From CAZWHE01 sp964633825 (GTDB lineage: Bacteria; Planctomycetota; B15-G4; CAYZWU01): DNA of 32,929 nucleotides. Of this stretch, positions 8,872 to 16,534 are shown one piece after another. Made by a program: the position numbers and the translations under genes. The DNA lies in NCBI GenBank assembly GCA_964633825.1, contig CAZWHE010000025.1, positions 1 to 32,929 of the forward strand, written 5' to 3'. The number at the start of each line of letters is the position of its first letter. Position 1 is the stretch's first letter. The notes beneath the pieces were generated by a model. The model was not told the DNA's origin. It ran no database searches and worked only from the letters and a program-made list of their open reading frames with translations.

Positions 8872-10359
8872 ATGATGGCCGAGTATCTGAGCGATCTTCA
8901 CTATATCTGGCCCGAGGTGGTGCTCACCGTGGCCATCCTCCTGGCCCTCTTTTCCGACCTGATCCTGGGGGGGAGGGACCAGAAGGTGACGGGCGTCATA
9001 TCGCTGTTCTGCACCTGTCTCGTGATCTATTTCCTCCTGCGGCTCCAGGCCGAAGGGGGCGAGCACCGCGTCTTCGGCCTCGTCGTGGTCGACGGTTTCG
9101 CCCTCTTTTTCAAGCTGCTCGTCAGCACGGGCCTCCTGGTCGTGACCCTCTTTGCCCTCTTTTTCAGGGAGTTCGACAGGGACGGCATCGGCGAGTTCTA
9201 CGCCGTGATCCTCTCGTCCGTTCTCGGCATCTTCTTCCTCGTTTCCACGGACAACCTCCTCTTTCTCTTTCTCGCCCTCGAGATGCTCTCCATCACGTCC
9301 TACGTGCTCGCCGGTTTCCTCAAGAAGGAGAAGCGGTCGAGCGAGGCGGCGCTCAAGTACCTCGTCTACGGCGCGCTCTCGTCGGGCATGATGGTCTTCG
9401 GCTTCTCCATCCTCTTCGGCATGGCGGGGTCGCTGAGACTTTCCGAGGTGGGGCAGTTCGTGGGCGGGCACCTGGCGGGCGAGTACGGCGCCGCCGTGAC
9501 GGTGGCGGCCGTGATGATCCTCATGGGATTCTGCTACAAGATCGCGGCCTTCCCCTTCCACTTCTGGTGCCCCGACGTCTACGAAGGCGCGCCCACGCCG
9601 GTGACGACCTATCTCGCCGTCTGCTCCAAGGCGGCGGGCTTCGGCCTCGTGCTCCGTTTCGTGAACGACGTGTTCATCAGCAACGCCGACCCGGGCGGGT
9701 GGGGGAGCGAGATCGCCTTCTTCGTTGGCATGCTCTCCGCCGTGACCATGACCTACGGCAACATCACGGCCATGAAGCAGGACAGCCTGAAACGGCTCCT
9801 CGCCTACTCGTCGATCGCCCACGCCGGCTACCTCCTCATGGGCGTGGCCGGGTTCTTCGCCGCCATGAACCCGAAGGGGAACGCCGACGCCGTGATCTTC
9901 TACCTCGTTGCTTACCTCTTCATGAACCTCGGCGCCTTCGGAGTCGTCATCTATCTCTCCAACCGGTACGGCCGCGACACTGTGAGCGGCATCCGCGGGC
10001 TCGGGTGGCGGGCGCCCTATGCGAGCGGGTTCATGATCATCTTCCTCCTCTCCCTCACCGGGATCCCGCCCACGATCGGCTTCATCGGCAAGCTGAAGCT
10101 CTTCGTCTCCGTGATCGACACGGGGCTCTACTGGCTCGCTATCGTGGCGGCCCTCAACGCGGTGGTGGCCCTCTTCTACTACTTCCGGATCGCCAAGGCC
10201 CTCTTCTTCAAAGACCCGGCCGCCGAAGGGATCGAGCGCGAAGGGAGCACGGTGCAGGGCCTCTTCGTCACCGTTCTCTGCGTCCTCGGCATCGCAACGG
10301 TTTGGTTCGGCATCTACTGGGGCGGGATCGAGGGCATGGCGAGTGCGGCCCTGCCGTAA
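8872..10359 (+). CDS. nuoN: NADH-quinone oxidoreductase subunit N (NuoN)
   Basis: Third antiporter-like pumping subunit of complex I (495 residues) and last gene of the operon. The pumping residues E137 (FLFLALEMLSITSYVL) and K223 (GFCYKIAAFPFHFWCPDVY) are present, followed by the conserved YEGAPTPVTTYLAV. AGGAG at 8858-8862 is 9 nt before ATG 8872; the next codon is also ATG (8875), so the exact start is uncertain by one residue. Downstream the DNA becomes AT-richer, with no U-tract terminator close to the stop. Confidence 0.95.
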   Translation: MMAEYLSDLHYIWPEVVLTVAILLALFSDLILGGRDQKVTGVISLFCTCLVIYFLLRLQAEGGEHRVFGLVVVDGFALFFKLLVSTGLLVVTLFALFFREFDRDGIGEFYAVILSSVLGIFFLVSTDNLLFLFLALEMLSITSYVLAGFLKKEKRSSEAALKYLVYGALSSGMMVFGFSILFGMAGSLRLSEVGQFVGGHLAGEYGAAVTVAAVMILMGFCYKIAAFPFHFWCPDVYEGAPTPVTTYLAVCSKAAGFGLVLRFVNDVFISNADPGGWGSEIAFFVGMLSAVTMTYGNITAMKQDSLKRLLAYSSIAHAGYLLMGVAGFFAAMNPKGNADAVIFYLVAYLFMNLGAFGVVIYLSNRYGRDTVSGIRGLGWRAPYASGFMIIFLLSLTGIPPTIGFIGKLKLFVSVIDTGLYWLAIVAALNAVVALFYYFRIAKALFFKDPAAEGIEREGSTVQGLFVTVLCVLGIATVWFGIYWGGIEGMASAALP

Positions 10360-10436
10360 CAGCCCAAGGCACTGCCCGGTATACACTTAGACCGAGCTGC
10401 TCACATCGTTTTCTCCAAATAATGATGAAAAATGGA

Positions 10437-10459
10437 CATGGAAACTCCAAATTTCCATG
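10437..10459. repeat. perfect 8-bp inverted repeat upstream of the 10556 gene
   Basis: CATGGAAA, 7-nt spacer, TTTCCATG. It lies in the AT-rich stretch between nuoN and the next gene, just upstream of a promoter-like pair. It could be an operator half of the adjacent control region or a hairpin at the 3' end of the nuo transcript. No U-tract follows, so a rho-independent terminator is unlikely. Confidence 0.5.
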
Positions 10460-10463
10460 CAAA

Positions 10464-10493
10464 TTGGAATCATTCATTCCAGGCTGTTAAAAT
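10464..10493 (+). promoter_or_regulatory. candidate promoter with overlapping operator-like inverted repeat
   Basis: TTGGAA (10464-10469, 4 of 6 to the -35 consensus), 18-bp spacer, TAAAAT (10488-10493, 5 of 6 to the -10 consensus), 62 nt before the ATG at 10556. An inverted repeat TGGAAT-cattc-ATTCCA (10465-10481) covers the -35, as a repressor site would. A housekeeping sigma-70-type promoter is inferred from spacing and consensus only. Confidence 0.4.
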
Positions 10494-10555
10494 TTCCGTA
10501 CAGCAAGAGCACCATTCTTTTTCGTCCCCGGGAAACGGGCAGATCGGGCATAACA

Positions 10556-11416
10556 ATGCACAGGAATGTCGAAACCATCTTTCTGACCTTGGGATTTGTT
10601 CTTCTTGTCATATGCGGGTGCTGCGCCTTTGCCGGAAGCATTTCCGATGCCGCAGCGGACGAGGAGAAGATCGTTCACGAGTACGGCCTCCCCTGGAAAT
10701 CATTGGCGGAAAAGGGCTTCGTCCTGAAGGTCGTTCCCGGATCGCCCGGCGAAAAGGATATGGCCGAGCTGAAAGAGTTCCTGCGGAAGCGGTACGAGTA
10801 TCTGCTCGGCCGCTTTGAGAAGAAAAAACTCGATCACGTTCTCAACATCTATATCCATCCGGCTGAAAAGATCACGAAAGAGAGCATCCTCGTCAGCAAG
10901 GGCGGGGGCTGCGCATTGATCAACGAGAAGGACGAAATCGAGGTCCATCTCTACTATGCAAAGGAGCACAGCCTCACGAAGTCGGCTTACGCACCGGTCT
11001 TGTTCAGAGACGTGGCCTCGAACGAAATGGTCAAGGGCTTCCTCTTCTCCTTTCTGCTCTCCCACAACGGCCGGGAATACTGGACCGACATCTCGGGCTG
11101 GTTCATGGAAGGGGCGGGGGTCTGTTTCCAGGGAGATAAGTTCGACAATCACCCCATCCACACCTGGGCGGCCCTTTTCATGGAAGAGGACCTGCTCCTT
11201 CCCCTGGGCGACCTGCTCTTCACGAGCAGGGCGCTCCGCAGCGGGGTCAGGAAAAAGACCCTCGAGGCGTTCGAGAAGGTGTACAAGCGCGATCTTTCCA
11301 AGCTCGAAGCGGAGTGGAAAGACTTTCTCGCCGAGTCCGAGCTCCTGTACGAAAAGATACCGGAAGACATGGCGCTGATCATCAATGGGGTGAAGAAGGC
11401 TCTCGAGAAAGAGTAG
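10556..11416 (+). CDS. exported protein resembling a degenerate peptidase-MA-like (gluzincin) domain
   Basis: 286 residues. The ATG at 10556 begins a clear signal peptide (TIFLTLGFVLLVICGCC, likely signal peptidase I cut after AFA at 26). The layout resembles peptidase-MA-like metallopeptidases. A strand (LDHVLNIYIHP) is followed by a helix where HExxH is expected, but here the residues are N156-E-M-V-K160. Then comes GWFMEGAGVCFQ, which resembles the P-W-hydrophobic-E-G-hydrophobic-A glutamate segment (E185), and a C-terminal F.K.Y...L..LE.EW..FL helix typical of that group. Both zinc histidines are missing, so catalysis is doubtful. The family link is inference from motif layout. AGGAG-type spacing is not obvious upstream. 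The gene probably forms a unit with the PQQ lipoprotein 13 nt downstream. Confidence 0.6.
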   Translation: MHRNVETIFLTLGFVLLVICGCCAFAGSISDAAADEEKIVHEYGLPWKSLAEKGFVLKVVPGSPGEKDMAELKEFLRKRYEYLLGRFEKKKLDHVLNIYIHPAEKITKESILVSKGGGCALINEKDEIEVHLYYAKEHSLTKSAYAPVLFRDVASNEMVKGFLFSFLLSHNGREYWTDISGWFMEGAGVCFQGDKFDNHPIHTWAALFMEEDLLLPLGDLLFTSRALRSGVRKKTLEAFEKVYKRDLSKLEAEWKDFLAESELLYEKIPEDMALIINGVKKALEKE

Positions 11417-11429
11417 GGAGGCGGCAAGG

Positions 11430-12566
11430 GTGAAGATTCTTCCAGTAATCATTGTGTTGACGGTTGTCGTATCATGCTCTCTTCCGCAGCAGGCGCTTAC
11501 AGAAGCGGGTGAAAAGGGTCCCGAGCTTTTGTGGAAGTTCAAGTGCGATGATATTGTGATGAATTCACTCTGTATGGGCGGAGGGCTGCTGTTTCTGACC
11601 AGCATGGATGGAAATCTTTACGCCTTGGATCTTCGAAGAGGGGAACAAAAGTGGAAGGCCGAATTGAAATACAATGCTTATTCTTCACCGGTCTATGCGG
11701 ATGGAAAGGTTTACATCAGTGGCGGGGAGAACGCTCTCATCGCCTTGGATACCGGGACGGGCGATGAGAAATGGAAGTACGAATCCAGAGGCGCAACATT
11801 CTCTTCGCCCGTAATCGATGGGGGGCTGGTCTGTATCGGAGGCATGGGCGGATATATCCATGCCGTTGATGCGGTTTCGGGTGAGGAAAAATGGAAATAC
11901 GATGTCGGACGCTATGGCGTCGTCTCGACCGCGGCTGTTTCAAAAGGCGTCGTCTACTGTGGAGGCATGTATAACTATCTATTTGCACTGGACCTGAAAA
12001 CAGGAAAAGAAAAGTGGAGGTTCGAGACGGAACGGATCACATTTCCAGAAATACACGATAAAAAAGGCGATGTCATTGGTTTCGGACGCGCAATAACCCC
12101 TGTCAGGACCAACCCGGCGATCGGAAGGGGTGTCGTCTGTTTTGGTGATGAAAAGGGTCGTTTTTATGGCCTTGATATCGAGACGGGCAAAGAAAAGTGG
12201 AAATTTGAAACGATAAAACATTTACGCACTTATATCCGCACCATTCCTCATGTCCGCGGATTGATCTACACCGGCAGCAATGATGGTTGTCTTTATGCCC
12301 TGGATATCGTGAGCGGCAAAGTGAAATGGAAATTCGAGGCAGGGAACTACAGGGTCAATTCCCCGACTGCCGACGACGATTTAGTCTGTTTCAGTTGCGA
12401 AGAAACTCTATACGGTGTCGATGCCGAAACGGGCCGGGAGAAATGGAGATTCGAAACAAACGGCCGGGTTTTCGACGCCCCTCTGCTTGCAGACGGAGTC
12501 GTTTATTTCGGGAGCTCGGATCATCACCTCTATGCGTTGAAATATAGCAGTCAGCATCATCATTGA
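11430..12566 (+). CDS. PQQ-like beta-propeller repeat lipoprotein
   Basis: 378 residues from GTG 11430, with GGGAGG about 9 nt upstream. The N-terminus is a lipoprotein signal (VLTVVVSC, lipobox V-V-S-C16), so the protein should be membrane-anchored outside the cytoplasm. The rest is about eight copies of a PQQ/WD-like blade: ALD..TG..KWK(F/Y)E then G.V...(G/C)...L(Y/F), for example ALDLKTGKEKWRFETE and GLDIETGKEKWKFETI. Related proteins include BamB-type scaffolds and quinoprotein dehydrogenases, but no catalytic or cofactor residues stand out, so a scaffold or binding role is more likely than an enzyme. It ends tail to tail with the transporter gene (15 nt between stops). Confidence 0.85.
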   Translation: MKILPVIIVLTVVVSCSLPQQALTEAGEKGPELLWKFKCDDIVMNSLCMGGGLLFLTSMDGNLYALDLRRGEQKWKAELKYNAYSSPVYADGKVYISGGENALIALDTGTGDEKWKYESRGATFSSPVIDGGLVCIGGMGGYIHAVDAVSGEEKWKYDVGRYGVVSTAAVSKGVVYCGGMYNYLFALDLKTGKEKWRFETERITFPEIHDKKGDVIGFGRAITPVRTNPAIGRGVVCFGDEKGRFYGLDIETGKEKWKFETIKHLRTYIRTIPHVRGLIYTGSNDGCLYALDIVSGKVKWKFEAGNYRVNSPTADDDLVCFSCEETLYGVDAETGREKWRFETNGRVFDAPLLADGVVYFGSSDHHLYALKYSSQHHH

Positions 12567-12581
12567 CGGGTTCCGTCCCGC

Positions 12582-13874
12582 CTACTTCGCCTCTCTGTAG
12601 ACGCGGTCGTAGATAAAGGTGGCGATGAAGCCGGCAAGGAGCATGCCGCCGAGAACGAGCCAGATCGTCTGTGGATGTCCGGCTTCGCGGAAAGCTCCGT
12701 AGAGGGGATTGATCGTGATGCCGCTCAGGCCCGCGCCGATGGCGACGGGGATCCGGAGCAGCCCGCCGCCCAGGCCGGTTTTTTCGCGCGGCAGCAGGGA
12801 GATCAGGTACTGCTCGAAACGGGGCATGCACGCCATCTCGCCGAACGCGAAGAGGATCATGCCGACGAACATCAGCCCGGGCATGTCCCCCGTACAAGCC
12901 CAGAGACCGATGCACCCCAGGAGCATGATCAGGATCCCCACGGCGATGGTGGGCACGCTCCGGAGCCCCTCGGTTGTTCGCGTGACCACAAGCTGAAAAA
13001 TGATGATGTAGAGAGCGGTGTGGGCGAGCGTTTCTCCGGCGATCCGGTTATCCTCGGTGCTGAACCACCCCACGATCGTCTCCCCGAACACGGAGGAGAA
13101 GGACTCGTACAGCACGTCGGTCGCTACGAAGCGGTCGACGAACATGGGGCAGAGGTTGAAGAACGCCCAGAAGGGGATCTCGATGAGCACCCCGAAGAGG
13201 AGGATGAAGGTGAGGAGCTTCGGATCCTTCAGGAAAGGCAGAATCTCCTTCAAATGTTTTCCGAGCGACTCTCTCTTGTTGGGATCGGTCTCCACCGGCA
13301 TGGGGTTCCGGTAGAAAAAGGCCGTGACGAGGAACATGGCCAGAACAGCGCCGGCCGAGGAGAGGAAGGCGTAGTTCCAGTGCGCGGTTCTCAGCGCGCC
13401 GGCCGTCATGGGTCCGAAGAAAGCGCCCACGTTCACCATCAGGTAGAAGACGCCGAAGCCGAGCGTGCGGTTGGTGTTGTCCGTGGTGAGCCGCACCGTG
13501 CCGGCGATGAGGGGCTTGAAAACACCGGCCGCCACGGCGATCAGGCACATGACGGAGAGGACGGCCACGTATTCCCGCGTGATCAGCAGAAAGAGGAACC
13601 CCGGCAGGTAGAGGACGTAGGAGATGAGGAGCATCCGCTTGAAGCCGTAGCGGTCGGCCAGCACCCCGGAGACGAGAGGCACGGCGTAGGAGAGGAAGAG
13701 AAAGACGCTCTGGACCACACCGAGCCTCGCCTCGCTCCATCCCAGCCCGCCGTCGAGGACGGTTTTCGTGGCATAGATCTGGAAACCCATGAAAAGGCCG
13801 TAGTAGGCGAAGCGCTCGAGAATCTCGATGCCGTTTCCCACCCAGAAAATCCTGGGGAATCGGGACCGTGCCAT
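12582..13874 (-). CDS. major facilitator superfamily transporter, POT/PTR2-like
   Basis: 430-residue membrane protein with about 12 hydrophobic segments. The POT (proton-coupled oligopeptide transporter) hallmark ExxERFxYYG is present as E17-I-L-E-R-F-A-Y-Y-G26, and the PTR2-type FYLMVNVGAFFGP is present in the fifth helix region. The loop ADRYGFKR between helices 2 and 3 is the general MFS motif. Di- or tripeptide uptake is the usual role in this family, but substrates are not readable from sequence. AAAGGAG sits about 5 nt upstream of the ATG. Peptide uptake would fit the many exported peptidase-type proteins nearby, but that link is inference. Confidence 0.8.
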   Translation of the reverse strand: MARSRFPRIFWVGNGIEILERFAYYGLFMGFQIYATKTVLDGGLGWSEARLGVVQSVFLFLSYAVPLVSGVLADRYGFKRMLLISYVLYLPGFLFLLITREYVAVLSVMCLIAVAAGVFKPLIAGTVRLTTDNTNRTLGFGVFYLMVNVGAFFGPMTAGALRTAHWNYAFLSSAGAVLAMFLVTAFFYRNPMPVETDPNKRESLGKHLKEILPFLKDPKLLTFILLFGVLIEIPFWAFFNLCPMFVDRFVATDVLYESFSSVFGETIVGWFSTEDNRIAGETLAHTALYIIIFQLVVTRTTEGLRSVPTIAVGILIMLLGCIGLWACTGDMPGLMFVGMILFAFGEMACMPRFEQYLISLLPREKTGLGGGLLRIPVAIGAGLSGITINPLYGAFREAGHPQTIWLVLGGMLLAGFIATFIYDRVYREAK

Positions 13875-13913
13875 GGGGGCTCCTTTCTTTTCGGGTCACC
13901 TTGTCAACGAATC

Positions 13914-13933
13914 GGGCCGGCAAGGGCCGGCCC
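13914..13933. repeat. GC-rich perfect hairpin between the C25 and MFS genes
   Basis: GGGCCGGC, loop AAGG, GCCGGCCC. It lies about 130 nt past the C25 stop and 40 nt before the transporter ATG, both on the minus strand. It could attenuate read-through, but no U-tract follows on either strand. The 190-nt interval holds nothing else recognisable. Confidence 0.55.
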
Positions 13934-14064
13934 CGTCGTCCAGCTTCAGGTCAGGAATCGCGGGATCAAGGGAGATAGGATAGTCAAGCAACGGTCCTGT
14001 GTCAGTTTGAAAGTTGTGATTTCAAATCGACACGGCGGCTGCATCCGACCCGGCTCTACCCGCT

Positions 14065-16224
14065 TCAATTCGTGATGGTCAGTATCTGCACGTTCGTGGC
14101 GAGCTCGTCGGGATTTCCGGTTTTGTTCCAAACGAGGGCGGAGAAGTAGAGGTTCCGTCCCACGAACAAAGGGTTTTTCGGGGGTATGCCGGAGGTGTCG
14201 AGCGTTGCCGCGGCTTCGCCCGCCGCATCGAGGGTCCCGCGGAAATTCTGAAACACCGAGCCCTGCAAGTGGGACGTGATCAGATTTGTGAATTCATCGG
14301 CGTTGAGGGGCATGACCAGACCGCCCGGAAGCGGTGTGCCGGGCTTGGTCCCGGAGTGGCAGCCCAACAGGACGTATTGGTCGCCCGCGTGGGAGATGCC
14401 CGGGGTCAGTGTGAAGTTGATCAGGTCTCCGCCGTTGACCGATATGGTCCAGCAGTCGGCGGCCAGGGTGAGGCTGTCCGGTTTTCCGAGAAGCCTGAGG
14501 GAGGGGTCGCCGAAGATGTTCCAGGTCATGAAATTGTCCCGGCCCGAGCTTCCCGTGATGTCCATCATGATGGTTGAGCCGCCGTACCACTGGCCGCCCA
14601 CGCTCCGGTTGAGTTCCATGTAAAGACGCTCGGCCGCCCCGTACTGGCCGTTGAAGGCGTGGTTGCCCTGGGCGTACATCGGTTCGGCCCAGTAAAGGCT
14701 CATCGAAGCCATGTAGCAGGCCACGGCGCCCGTGGGCTCCCTGTTGTGCGTGGCCCTCAGCCAGGCCTCGCCGAAGCAAGTCCCGCTGTCGAAGGCGCCG
14801 CCGTACGAGGCGACGCTGCAGATGAAGGGGAGCCGTCCCATGTTGGTCAGGCCGTTCACTTCGGTGATGGTGAATTTCGGCGTGTTCCATCCCTGGTTCG
14901 ATCCGTGGCCGGTGTAGTTCACGACCCGGCGCCCCTCGTTCAAACCGTCCGCGACCTCGCTGATCATGCCCGTCGGCTGGTAGATCCGGTCGACCTTGGT
15001 GAATCCGCTGCTCAGAAGCTCGTTCCTGATCAGGTCCTCGTGATCGAAGTCCGCTTCTCCATAATGGCCGAGGCCGGAACCCTCGTTGGAAGCGATCCCC
15101 ATGGCGAAAGTGTTCCATCCTTCCGCGCTGAAATCGTGGCTCTCGCTCTCGTAGGCGATGGTCCGCTCCACCTGGGTCTCCACGTGCCCGATGTCTTCGG
15201 CTGAAAAACGTCCCACGAATACATCGGGGTACCAGTCCGCCGTGATTGTCGAGTACGCGGCGTCGGAGACATAGGAGAATTTGTAGTAGGGGCTCATGAT
15301 CTCATTGAAATCGCCCACGAGCAGAACGTAGGCGAGGTTGGTCTTGTCGTACACCTTCGTAATATAGTTATGAACGGCGGCCGGGCTGCGGCCGGCGGCG
15401 GCCGCATCCACGACATAGGCATTGATTCCCATCGCGGCGTTCTTCCACTCCGCCAGGGGCTGCACGGCGTCCATGAACGGACCGTGGCAGATGATGAGAA
15501 GGTCGCCGTTCTCGGCCGGGAGAGGCCCGCGGTTCCTCGAGTAGTTGACGAATTGGTTCATGTAGAGGGCCTCGAAGGCGCGGTCGGGTCTGTGGGAATA
15601 GGCGGCGCGGTCGATCGTGTTCAATGTCCCGGGCCCGGAGGCCGCCACCTCCACTTCGATTTCACTGTACACGCGAAGAACCTTCCTCACCGGGTTGTAC
15701 TGGAAAGGGAAGACCTCCACCACCACTCCGCGCACGTCGTGAAGGATGAAGGGATCCCGGAGGGAGGCCGTCTCGCCCGGAAACCAGGCGTCTTTTCCGT
15801 AGGCCTCGCCGAAGGAGTACTCCACGCTCTCGGGATTTGTGGAGCGCGGGATCGGTCCCTTCCACGGCGCCAGGTCGACGCCCTCGATGTCGCGGCAACT
15901 GCTCCTCAGAACGCGGACCTCCATGCGGGCGGCGTCGGGAATCATGAGGCTGCTGCAGAGAACGGGAAGCCGGGGGTGGCCGGCCCTGTCCATCATCACG
16001 AAACCGGCATGGTCGAGAGAGAGGGCGATATGATCCCTTCCGTTGATGGCCACGGTCTCTTCCTGAAAGCCGTTGACAACGTAAGTGAGGACCGTGCGGT
16101 CCAACGAGTCGTATCGGGCTTCGATCTTTGCGTCTTCGGCGGCTGCAAGGGAACCACCGGTCAAGACGGCCGGCGCCGCCGTAAAAAGGATAAGAATACT
16201 CCGGTAAATGAAAGCGGTGCGCAT
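14065..16224 (-). CDS. secreted C25 (gingipain-family) peptidase homologue with Cys-to-Ser change at the nucleophile
   Basis: 719 residues from the ATG at 16224, which has AAGGAG about 7 nt upstream and starts a signal peptide (LILFTAAPAVLTGGSLAAA). An upstream in-frame ATG is less likely. Layout: a prodomain-like region to about 240, the C25 caspase-like fold from about 250 (ENGDLLIICHGPF, AYVLLVGDFNEI) to about 590, and a C-terminal beta-rich module. The catalytic His is present (H440 in NYTGHGSNQGW). The position of the gingipain catalytic Cys, exactly 33 residues later, is S473 (PFICSVASYGGAF against PFI..VAC.NG.F in RgpB). The next conserved block CFGEAWLRAT is intact. The Ser codon is TCG, two changes from a Cys codon. 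The protein may be a pseudoenzyme or use Ser. No separate T9SS tail was recognised. Confidence 0.85.
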   Translation of the reverse strand: MRTAFIYRSILILFTAAPAVLTGGSLAAAEDAKIEARYDSLDRTVLTYVVNGFQEETVAINGRDHIALSLDHAGFVMMDRAGHPRLPVLCSSLMIPDAARMEVRVLRSSCRDIEGVDLAPWKGPIPRSTNPESVEYSFGEAYGKDAWFPGETASLRDPFILHDVRGVVVEVFPFQYNPVRKVLRVYSEIEVEVAASGPGTLNTIDRAAYSHRPDRAFEALYMNQFVNYSRNRGPLPAENGDLLIICHGPFMDAVQPLAEWKNAAMGINAYVVDAAAAGRSPAAVHNYITKVYDKTNLAYVLLVGDFNEIMSPYYKFSYVSDAAYSTITADWYPDVFVGRFSAEDIGHVETQVERTIAYESESHDFSAEGWNTFAMGIASNEGSGLGHYGEADFDHEDLIRNELLSSGFTKVDRIYQPTGMISEVADGLNEGRRVVNYTGHGSNQGWNTPKFTITEVNGLTNMGRLPFICSVASYGGAFDSGTCFGEAWLRATHNREPTGAVACYMASMSLYWAEPMYAQGNHAFNGQYGAAERLYMELNRSVGGQWYGGSTIMMDITGSSGRDNFMTWNIFGDPSLRLLGKPDSLTLAADCWTISVNGGDLINFTLTPGISHAGDQYVLLGCHSGTKPGTPLPGGLVMPLNADEFTNLITSHLQGSVFQNFRGTLDAAGEAAATLDTSGIPPKNPLFVGRNLYFSALVWNKTGNPDELATNVQILTITN

Positions 16225-16534
16225 GGTTTTCTCCTTCACGAAGAATCGATGGAGCAAGCCGGTGCGGGAGGCACGGGATGCTCGGGAACATCCTTGAAGA
16301 TCGATATCGACAGCTGGCTTATTGGCTTACTTTTTAGGCAATATGAATAGACTAGCACGGAATAACCCTCAGGCAAGAACATTCTACGGGCCGCACGATC
16401 GCGCCCTGTCCGGCGCCGGCCCGCATTTTTTATTTTTTCCGTGAGGGATTCTTCTCCGCAAATGCGCGTCCTGAAATAGAAGCACGAAAAACTCGATGTT
16501 CTTTCGAAAAAACCGTTGAACAAGGAGAATTAAA
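16225..16534. other. 310-nt divergent intergenic region
   Basis: Separates the minus-strand C25 gene from the plus-strand gene at 16535. It is AT-richer than its surroundings, and each gene has its own ribosome site at its edge (AAGGAG on the minus strand near 16231-16236, AAGGAGA at 16522-16528 on the plus strand). A perfect 10-bp palindrome TCGATATCGA lies at 16301-16310. No promoter pair good enough to call and no coding potential were seen. Confidence 0.6.

Noticed and set aside
7327..10386. Very long open frame on the minus strand opposite nuoM and nuoN (about 1000 codons)
   Set aside because: It is the antisense shadow of two well conserved genes in GC-rich DNA. The protein is low-complexity (Glu, His, Arg, Asp rich) with no recognisable domain.
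12565..12577. GACGG-GTT-CCGTC hairpin between the convergent PQQ and MFS genes as a bidirectional terminator
   Set aside because: Five-bp stem that overlaps the stop codon and has no T-run; too weak to call.
13903..13908. Perfect TTGACA on the minus strand upstream of the MFS gene
   Set aside because: It lies only about 30 nt before the ATG and no -10-like element is found at 16-18 bp, so it is probably chance.
13914..13933. GC-rich hairpin as a rho-independent terminator
   Set aside because: The stem is strong but there is no U-tract on either strand; kept only as a hairpin.
12675..14075. Plus-strand open frame opposite the MFS transporter
   Set aside because: The minus strand encodes a clear 12-helix transporter with the ExxERFxYYG motif; the plus frame is Glu/Gly/His-rich shadow.
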